Assembly (NCBI GenBank): GCA_012840725.1
Contig: DURQ01000055.1
Coordinates: forward strand, 1 to 56,662
Direction: 5' to 3'
From: Bacillota bacterium
Lineage (GTDB): Bacteria; Bacillota; Limnochordia; Darwinibacteriales; Darwinibacteriaceae
Length of the DNA: 56,662 nt
The notes beneath the pieces are model-generated. The model worked only from the letters and a program-made list of their open reading frames with translations, was not told where the DNA came from and ran no database searches. Shown here in pieces: positions 52,155-56,662 of this stretch. Position numbers and translations under genes: made by a program. Numbering within the stretch: position 1 is the stretch's first letter; each line of letters opens with the position of its first letter.

Positions 52155-53348
52155 ATGGCAAACGATCACGAGATGATGGGGTTTTCCACGAAGGCGATCC
52201 ATGGCGGGCAGGAACCAAACGCGGCTGGTGCTCTGGTCACCCCCATTTACCAGGCCTCAACCTTCGTCTTCGAGTCTGCCCAGCAGGGAGCGAGGCGCTT
52301 TGCCCAGCAGGAGGACGGCTACATCTACACCCGTCTGGGCAACCCCAACGCCGCAGAGCTCGAGCGGAAAGTTGCTCTACTGGAGGGCGCCGAAGCGGCA
52401 CTGGCCACTGCTTCCGGGATGGGAGCCATAACCTCTGCGCTTTGGAGCGTTCTGGAACCGGGAGATCATGTGGTGGCAGGCAGGGCCCTTTACGGCTGCA
52501 CTTTTTCCTTTCTAAGCCACGGTGCCAGCAGGTACGGAGTGGAGACCACTTTTGTAGATGCTGCCGATTCAGAAGAAGTGCGCAGGGCGCTGAGGCCCAA
52601 CACAAAGGTTGTGTACCTTGAAAGCCCGGCCAACCCCACGATGACCATCGCAGACATCAGGAGGATCAGCGCCATGGCCCACGAGATCCCGGGCTGTCTG
52701 GTCTTTGTGGATAACACCTACTGCACACCCTACCTGCAGAGGCCCATCTCCCTCGGTGCCGACGTGGTGCTCCACTCGGCAACCAAGTACCTCAACGGAC
52801 ACGGCGATGTGATCGCGGGACTGATAGTCGGCCGGGAAGAGTTCATCAACCGGGTACGTTTCTACGGCCTCAAAGACATCACCGGGGCGGTCTTGAGTCC
52901 CTTCGATGCTTACCTCGTCTGCCGCGGCCTGAAGACTCTGGCCCTGCGTATGGAAAGGCACTGCTCCAGTGCCCAGCTGGTCGCGGAGTTCCTTGAGAGC
53001 CATCCCGCTGTGAAAGCTGTCTACTACCCGGGGTTGGCCAGCTTCCCCCAGAGAGAACTGGCCCAGAGCCAGATGCGCCTGCCCGGCGGCATGATCTCCT
53101 TCGAACTCGCAGGCGGCGTGGAAGCTGGAGTGACCTTGATGAACAACGTCAAGTTGTGCACTCTTGCGGTGAGCCTCGGCGACACAGAGACCCTCATCCA
53201 GCACCCGGCTTCCATGACCCATTCCACCTACACCGCTGAAGAGCGGGCCAAGTGCGGTATCTCCGATGGCTTGGTCCGCTTGTCTGTGGGACTGGAAGAT
53301 CCTGAAGATATCATCCGCGATCTGCAGCAGGTCCTGGATACTCTCTAG
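52155..53348 (+). CDS. megL: Methionine gamma-lyase (PLP, trans-sulfuration family)
   Basis: The 397-residue Cys/Met metabolism PLP enzyme shows [12 protein letters not shown] at the N-terminus, YTRLGNPN, the cofactor Lys211 in [11 protein letters not shown], and Tyr113 with Cys115 in LYGCTF. A cysteine at that place separates methionine gamma-lyase from cystathionine lyases, where it is usually Gly or Pro. The reaction gives methanethiol, ammonia and 2-oxobutyrate. ATG 52155 follows GGAGGG by 7 bases. A TATAAT at 52116-52121 is a possible -10. A bidirectional terminator follows. Confidence 0.88.
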   Translation: MANDHEMMGFSTKAIHGGQEPNAAGALVTPIYQASTFVFESAQQGARRFAQQEDGYIYTRLGNPNAAELERKVALLEGAEAALATASGMGAITSALWSVLEPGDHVVAGRALYGCTFSFLSHGASRYGVETTFVDAADSEEVRRALRPNTKVVYLESPANPTMTIADIRRISAMAHEIPGCLVFVDNTYCTPYLQRPISLGADVVLHSATKYLNGHGDVIAGLIVGREEFINRVRFYGLKDITGAVLSPFDAYLVCRGLKTLALRMERHCSSAQLVAEFLESHPAVKAVYYPGLASFPQRELAQSQMRLPGGMISFELAGGVEAGVTLMNNVKLCTLAVSLGDTETLIQHPASMTHSTYTAEERAKCGISDGLVRLSVGLEDPEDIIRDLQQVLDTL

Positions 53349-53356
53349 GAGATGCG

Positions 53357-53390
53357 AAACACCACCGGCAAAGCATGCCTGGTGGTGTTT
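53357..53390. terminator. Bidirectional terminator after megL
   Basis: AAACACCACC (53357-53366) pairs with GGTGGTGTTT (53381-53390). It sits between megL and the convergent GNAT gene. Confidence 0.7.
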
Positions 53391-53415
53391 ACTATCCATA
53401 TATGAAGTTTTGGAC

Positions 53416-54018
53416 CTAATATTGACTTCCGCCCGGCCTTCGCACATAAGTCGCCCCGCTGAGCAGCGCCGGGTCGCATTCTTCTTTCAGGAGAGCCAGG
53501 ATAACGCAGTCTTCCCAAGCATCTCGGTGCTTGATGTACATGAACTTGCGCAGCAGCCCCTCCCGCTTGAACCCCAGTTTTTCCAAGAGCCTCAGCGATG
53601 CTTCGTTTTGGGGAAAAACTGATGCCTGGATGCGGTGCATTTCGATCTCGTTAAAGCCGAAGGGGATTACCGCCTTCAACGCCTCACACATGATTCCCAT
53701 GTGCCAATACTCGCGGGACAGCTCATAGCCAAGCTCCGCCTTGGAGAAGTGATCGAAGTCGCTGAACCCGACCGTGCCGATCACCTTGTCGTTTGTTTTG
53801 AGGGTTATGCCCCAGCGGATGGACTGCTCTTCCCGATAACCCGTCTTAAAGAACCTGACAAAACCCCTTCCTTCCGCTACTGTCCTCGGCCACCAATCAT
53901 AGTATTTGGCCAGCTCAGGTGTGAAATACCTCTGAATATCGGGACCGTCTTCATAGCGCAGCTGGCGCAGGACCAGCCTTTCCGTTTCCAATACTGGAAA
54001 CTCAGTAAAAAAGGACAT
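53416..54018 (-). CDS. GNAT family N-acetyltransferase (RimJ/RimL type)
   Basis: The 200-residue protein matches Acetyltransf_3: ETERLVLRQLRYEDGPDI at the N-terminus, IGTVGFSDFD, the core AELGYELSREYWHMGIMCEALKAVIPFGF where the acetyl-CoA loop lies, and ASVFPQNEASLRLLEKLGFKREGLLR. It acetylates an amino group on a protein terminus, antibiotic or metabolite; the target is unknown. A C-terminal tail of about 20 residues is extra. Confidence 0.93.
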   Translation of the reverse strand: MSFFTEFPVLETERLVLRQLRYEDGPDIQRYFTPELAKYYDWWPRTVAEGRGFVRFFKTGYREEQSIRWGITLKTNDKVIGTVGFSDFDHFSKAELGYELSREYWHMGIMCEALKAVIPFGFNEIEMHRIQASVFPQNEASLRLLEKLGFKREGLLRKFMYIKHRDAWEDCVILALLKEECDPALLSGATYVRRPGGSQY

Positions 54019-54073
54019 GCACTTACCAATCCACCTTTATTGGTTTCACCTCTAGTCTAGCACTGCAGGAGCA

Positions 54074-54105
54074 AAAAAGAATCCACCCGAGCGCGGATGG
54101 ATTCG
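54074..54105 (-). terminator. Strong minus-strand terminator without an intact upstream gene
   Basis: On the minus strand GAATCCATCCG (54105-54095) pairs with CGGGTGGATTC (54090-54080), one pair being a wobble, followed by TTTTTT (54079-54074). It lies 12 bases after the stop of the gene fragment at 54117. Confidence 0.88.
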
Positions 54106-54116
54106 TTAATTGTCTG

Positions 54117-54310
54117 TTACCCATTTGGCGGAGTTGGCGGCGGCGGAGCCTCCACCAAAGCGGCAATGTGCTGGCAGGGAATGGCCACTCTCTGCCAGCC
54201 GTCCAGATCGACCACGGGACGCCTGAGGACCAGATAGGTTTCCTGCACCTGCCTGAGCTGCCACTGAGTGTTCAGGAGAAACTCGTCGTCATTGGTCAGC
54301 AGAACAAAAA
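54117..54310 (-). pseudogene. 3' fragment of an unidentified minus-strand gene
   Basis: A minus-strand frame ending TAA at 54119-54117 reads NFINRWVFVLLTNDDEFLLN, then a Gln/Val-rich helix and RRPVVDLDGWQRVAIPCQHI, and closes with APPPPTPPNG. It looks coding and has a perfect terminator behind it. I find no ATG, GTG or TTG start in frame upstream before the sequence runs into the opposite-strand YheC-type gene. It is probably the 3' remnant of a lost gene, or the result of a misassembly. I do not recognise the family. Confidence 0.45.
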
Positions 54311-54328
54311 CCCAGCGGTTGATAAAGT

Positions 54329-55096
54329 TTGCCCAACCTTCCGGGCATCTGCAGCACAGTAACGCGGTTTGACAAACTGGAGGTGCACAACGCCCTTTCC
54401 GCGACCGAGCTGCAAGAATATCTGCCGGAAACAGCGGCCTATCGGCCAGAGCGCCTCCTGGAGGTGCTGGACAGCCGCGGCCAGGTGATCCTCAAACCCC
54501 GCCGCGGGCGGCTTGGTGTGGGTATCTACCTCATCAGGAAAAAGGGAAAAAGGTTCCAAATCCATCTCGGGACAAAATCGCCGATCATGTCCTTTTCCTC
54601 CCAGCAAGAACTCGCCGCTTGGCTGGAGGATGCCTTCGATGGCGGCTGGCTGATCCAGGAGTTTATTCCCTTGGCCAAGGTGGACGGCAGACCGTTCGAT
54701 GTGCGGATCTTGGTACAGAAAGATGGAAACGGCGCCTGGCAGCCCTCGGGAGGCCTCAGCCGTTCTGCGTTTCGCCACTCCTACATCACCAATGTGAACC
54801 ATGCACTCCGCCCGGCAGACCAGGTTCTTGACCGGGCTTTCCCGGGACAAAAGCTGCTCCCTCAGCTGGAAGCGATCAGCCTCCAGGCCGCGGAGTTTTT
54901 GGAAGAGGCCGCAGGCTCCCTTGGCGAGATCAGTGTAGACTTCGGCCTGGAAAGCTCAGGGACGATCTGGATCATCGAACTTAACGCCAAACCCATGAAA
55001 AGTCTTTTCAGAAGCATAGGCGGCGAAAGCCTCCTAAAAACTGTCTACAAAAGGCCCTTGGAGTACGCTTTGCACCTGAGCAAAGGCGATGGATAA
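54329..55096 (+). CDS. YheC/YheD family endospore coat-associated ATP-grasp protein, N-terminally truncated
   Basis: The 255-residue frame matches the ATP-grasp domain of YheC/YheD spore-coat-associated proteins: RFDKLEVHNAL, YLPETAAYRPERLLEVL, VILKPRRGRLGVGIYLI, the Pro-Phe-Asp-Val-Arg motif in DGRPFDVRILVQ, and SVDFGLESSGTIWIIELNAKP with the metal-binding Glu and Asn. Family members usually carry about 100-150 more residues at the N-terminus. Here an in-frame stop (TAA 54323-54325) lies just before TTG 54329, and there is no ribosome binding site. It is therefore probably a broken gene, its 5' part lost at the same point as the fragment at 54117. Confidence 0.8.
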   Translation: MPNLPGICSTVTRFDKLEVHNALSATELQEYLPETAAYRPERLLEVLDSRGQVILKPRRGRLGVGIYLIRKKGKRFQIHLGTKSPIMSFSSQQELAAWLEDAFDGGWLIQEFIPLAKVDGRPFDVRILVQKDGNGAWQPSGGLSRSAFRHSYITNVNHALRPADQVLDRAFPGQKLLPQLEAISLQAAEFLEEAAGSLGEISVDFGLESSGTIWIIELNAKPMKSLFRSIGGESLLKTVYKRPLEYALHLSKGDG

Positions 55097-55392
55097 AGGA
55101 GTTTCGTATCCCTCACCCCGGCGTCAAAGGCATGGAATCAACATTTTGTTTGCAGGATTTTAGTCCCGAGTCCAAAATAAATTACTCTATGGTATGCGTA
55201 ATTACCTCTTAGACGCGCATTTTAGAAGGATATTTGGGGTGGACGTGGAAATACATTCGCAAGCTTTGCCTGGCCAAAATGGCAGAATCGTAGGACCAGA
55301 AGTGGACCAAGGGGGTGATCGCTGATCTCGAGTGTCGGCGACTGAGGGATTCGTGTTCATTGGAAATCTTAGAATGAGGAAGGTGACCTGTA
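55097..55392. other. Intergenic region before the solute-binding protein gene
   Basis: This stretch of about 300 bases appears more AT-rich than the flanking genes. I see no ORF with a ribosome binding site, no riboswitch that I recognise and no clear promoter. It presumably carries the promoter of the downstream gene. Confidence 0.4.
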
Positions 55393-56662
55393 TTGTATCG
55401 TAAGACAACCATCGCGCTCTTGGCGATTGCTTTGGTCGTTGTCTTCTCCTTTGGCATTGCTGCCCAAGAGAAGAGAATGGGTACATGGGTAGATGAAGTA
55501 ATCATCCTTGAAGAGCCAAATACCACAACTGCTGTTTCCCGTCTGCAGGCTGGCGACCTGGATATTTATGCGTCGACAAGCTCTGAAGCTCTGCCGTACC
55601 AAACCATCCTCGGCGATCCAAACCTCGATTACTACACCACCTTTGGATCGTACAGCGAGCTCACCTTCAACCCGGTTCTCGAGTTCGAAGATGGCCGCCT
55701 GAACCCGTTTGGCATCCGCCGTGTTCGTGAAGCGATGAACTACGTCATCGACCGCGATTACATCGCTCAGGAACTCTATGGCGGCTTGGCTCAAGGCAAG
55801 ACACTCATGCTCAACACCGCATATGTCGACTATTCCCGCGTTGTTGAGACCGCCCGTGCCCTCGAGTTCAAGTATGCCTACGACTTCGAAACCGGCAAAC
55901 AGATCATCGCTGAAGAGATGATGGATCATGGCGCCAAGCTCGTCGATGGCGTATGGACCTACAACGGCCAGCCCATCGAGATCCTCATCCTTGCCCGCAG
56001 CGAGGACGCCCGCAGGCTGGTTGGCGACTATGTTGCTGAGCAGCTCCAGAAGATCGGCTTCGCCACCAAGGTGGACTACCGCACCGGTTCTGAAGCGTCT
56101 CCGATCTGGATGATGGGCGATCCCAAGCTCGGTCAGTGGCACATCTATACCGGCGGTTGGGTAGCGGGCGCTGTATACCGTGACCAGAGCCACATCTTCC
56201 GTCAGATGTTCCACCGTTCTGGCCAGGCTTCTCCGCTCTGGCTGGCCATGGATCCCATCCCCGAGCTGGAAGAGCTCTGCGAAATCCTGTACTACAAGAA
56301 CTTCAGCTCTATGGAAGAGCGCAACCAGCTCTACTCTCGTGCGCTCGAGCTGACCCTCCAGGATTCTCCGCGCATCTACACGGTTGACCAGATGTCCTAC
56401 ATCGCTCGCCGTGCTGAGATCTCGGTAGCGTCTGACCTGGCTCAGGGTATCGGCAGTACGCACCTCTGGCCCAGCACCATCCGCCGCGGCGACGAGATCG
56501 GCGGTACCATCCGCATGGGTTCTCAGCAGGTACTGGTTGAGCCTTGGAACCCGGTAGACGGTTCGAACTGGTCCTTCGACCAGCTGCCCATCAGGGCAAC
56601 CTTCGACCGTGGCTTCGTGTCCAACCCCTACACCGGCAACTACATGCCGCACAGGATTGAGC
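55393..56662 (+). CDS. ABC transporter substrate-binding protein, family 5 (partial, runs off the window)
   Basis: From TTG 55393 (MYRKTTIALLAIALVVVFSFG) one open frame of 423 codons continues to the end of the window without a stop. It starts with a signal peptide ending near AAQ. The mature part has the SBP_bac_5 pattern: WVDEVIILEEPNTTTAVSRLQAGDLDIYA, then NPFGIRRVREAMNYVIDRDYIAQELYGGLAQG, and EERNQLYSRALELTLQDSPRIYTVDQ. Family members of 550-650 residues bind peptides or oligosaccharides outside the cell. AGGTGA lies about 7 bases before the start. The long opposite-strand frame over the same region is a shadow. Confidence 0.9.
   Translation, partial: MYRKTTIALLAIALVVVFSFGIAAQEKRMGTWVDEVIILEEPNTTTAVSRLQAGDLDIYASTSSEALPYQTILGDPNLDYYTTFGSYSELTFNPVLEFEDGRLNPFGIRRVREAMNYVIDRDYIAQELYGGLAQGKTLMLNTAYVDYSRVVETARALEFKYAYDFETGKQIIAEEMMDHGAKLVDGVWTYNGQPIEILILARSEDARRLVGDYVAEQLQKIGFATKVDYRTGSEASPIWMMGDPKLGQWHIYTGGWVAGAVYRDQSHIFRQMFHRSGQASPLWLAMDPIPELEELCEILYYKNFSSMEERNQLYSRALELTLQDSPRIYTVDQMSYIARRAEISVASDLAQGIGSTHLWPSTIRRGDEIGGTIRMGSQQVLVEPWNPVDGSNWSFDQLPIRATFDRGFVSNPYTGNYMPHRIE

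Noticed and set aside
54296-54850. 184-codon minus-strand frame opposite the YheC-type gene
   Set aside because: The plus strand has clear ATP-grasp motifs; the minus-strand product is unrecognisable and has no ribosome binding site.
55369-56652. Long open frame on the minus strand (427 codons) at the right end
   Set aside because: It lies opposite a frame with signal peptide, ribosome binding site and clear solute-binding protein motifs. The minus-strand product matches nothing and arises from codon bias.
1-56662. CRISPR arrays, insertion sequences, prophage or attachment sites
   Set aside because: No regularly spaced repeats, transposase motifs, integrase or terminal inverted repeats were seen while reading both strands.

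Overview
The window looks like the chromosome of an anaerobic, endospore-forming member of the Bacillota (Firmicutes), of the clostridial or Limnochordia-like kind. Sporulation markers are two alpha/beta-type SASPs, BofA, a DUF3787 spore-surface protein and a YheC/YheD-type protein. Anaerobic markers are pyruvate:ferredoxin oxidoreductase, ferredoxin, rubredoxin, a flavodiiron protein and a selenium-dependent glycine reductase operon. An OmpH/Skp-like exported protein is unexpected in a single-membrane Gram-positive and hints at a diderm relative. TTG and GTG starts with strong Shine-Dalgarno sequences are frequent. The class-level placement is inference.

Layout. 0.4-5.7 kb: an SRAP gene, then the conserved housekeeping block tadA, two tRNA-Ser, DUF1657, SRP RNA, dnaX, ybaB, recR, yaaL, bofA on the minus strand. 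5.8-11.4 kb: two SASPs, small redox proteins, OmpH-like protein, an IscR-like Rrf2 regulator, Ppx/GppA, flavodiiron protein and free-methionine sulfoxide reductase. 11.5-19.2 kb: alpha-glucan cluster with a frameshifted phosphorylase, a nucleotidyltransferase/phosphohexomutase fusion, a GT4 glucan synthase and a divergent GH65 phosphorylase. 19.3-22 kb: exported 5'-nucleotidase, M42 peptidase and DUF3787 protein. 22-31.8 kb: PFOR divergent from trxA-grdE-grdA-grdB-grdCD; grdA and grdB each carry an in-frame UGA for selenocysteine, and grdC and grdD are fused. 31.8-38.8 kb: a GntR-ABC-BsuPI-DUF4097 operon with tandem operators, MATE and MFS transporters and a YjbQ protein.

38.8-44.1 kb: an exported DUF4932 metalloprotease and a lipoprotein subtilase flank a self-contained plus-strand unit made of a Fur-like box, a promoter, a c-di-AMP (ydaO/yuaA) riboswitch, a 53-residue ORF and an intrinsic terminator. 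This unit is the best candidate for something undescribed. An FMN-riboswitch-controlled ribU gene follows. 44.1-53.3 kb: VOC, SDR, peptidase T, a proton-pumping pyrophosphatase, a tight four-gene deaminase-HAD-cyclase-unknown operon and methionine gamma-lyase. 53.4-56.7 kb: a GNAT enzyme, a possible deletion junction with two 5'-truncated genes, and an extracellular solute-binding protein that runs off the window.

Functionally, PFOR and glycine reductase feed acetyl-CoA and acetyl-phosphate metabolism, with thioredoxin supplying electrons to the reductase. The ferredoxin, rubredoxin and flavodiiron genes can remove O2 or NO. The glucan genes make and phosphorolyse storage polysaccharide, and the pyrophosphatase recovers energy from pyrophosphate.
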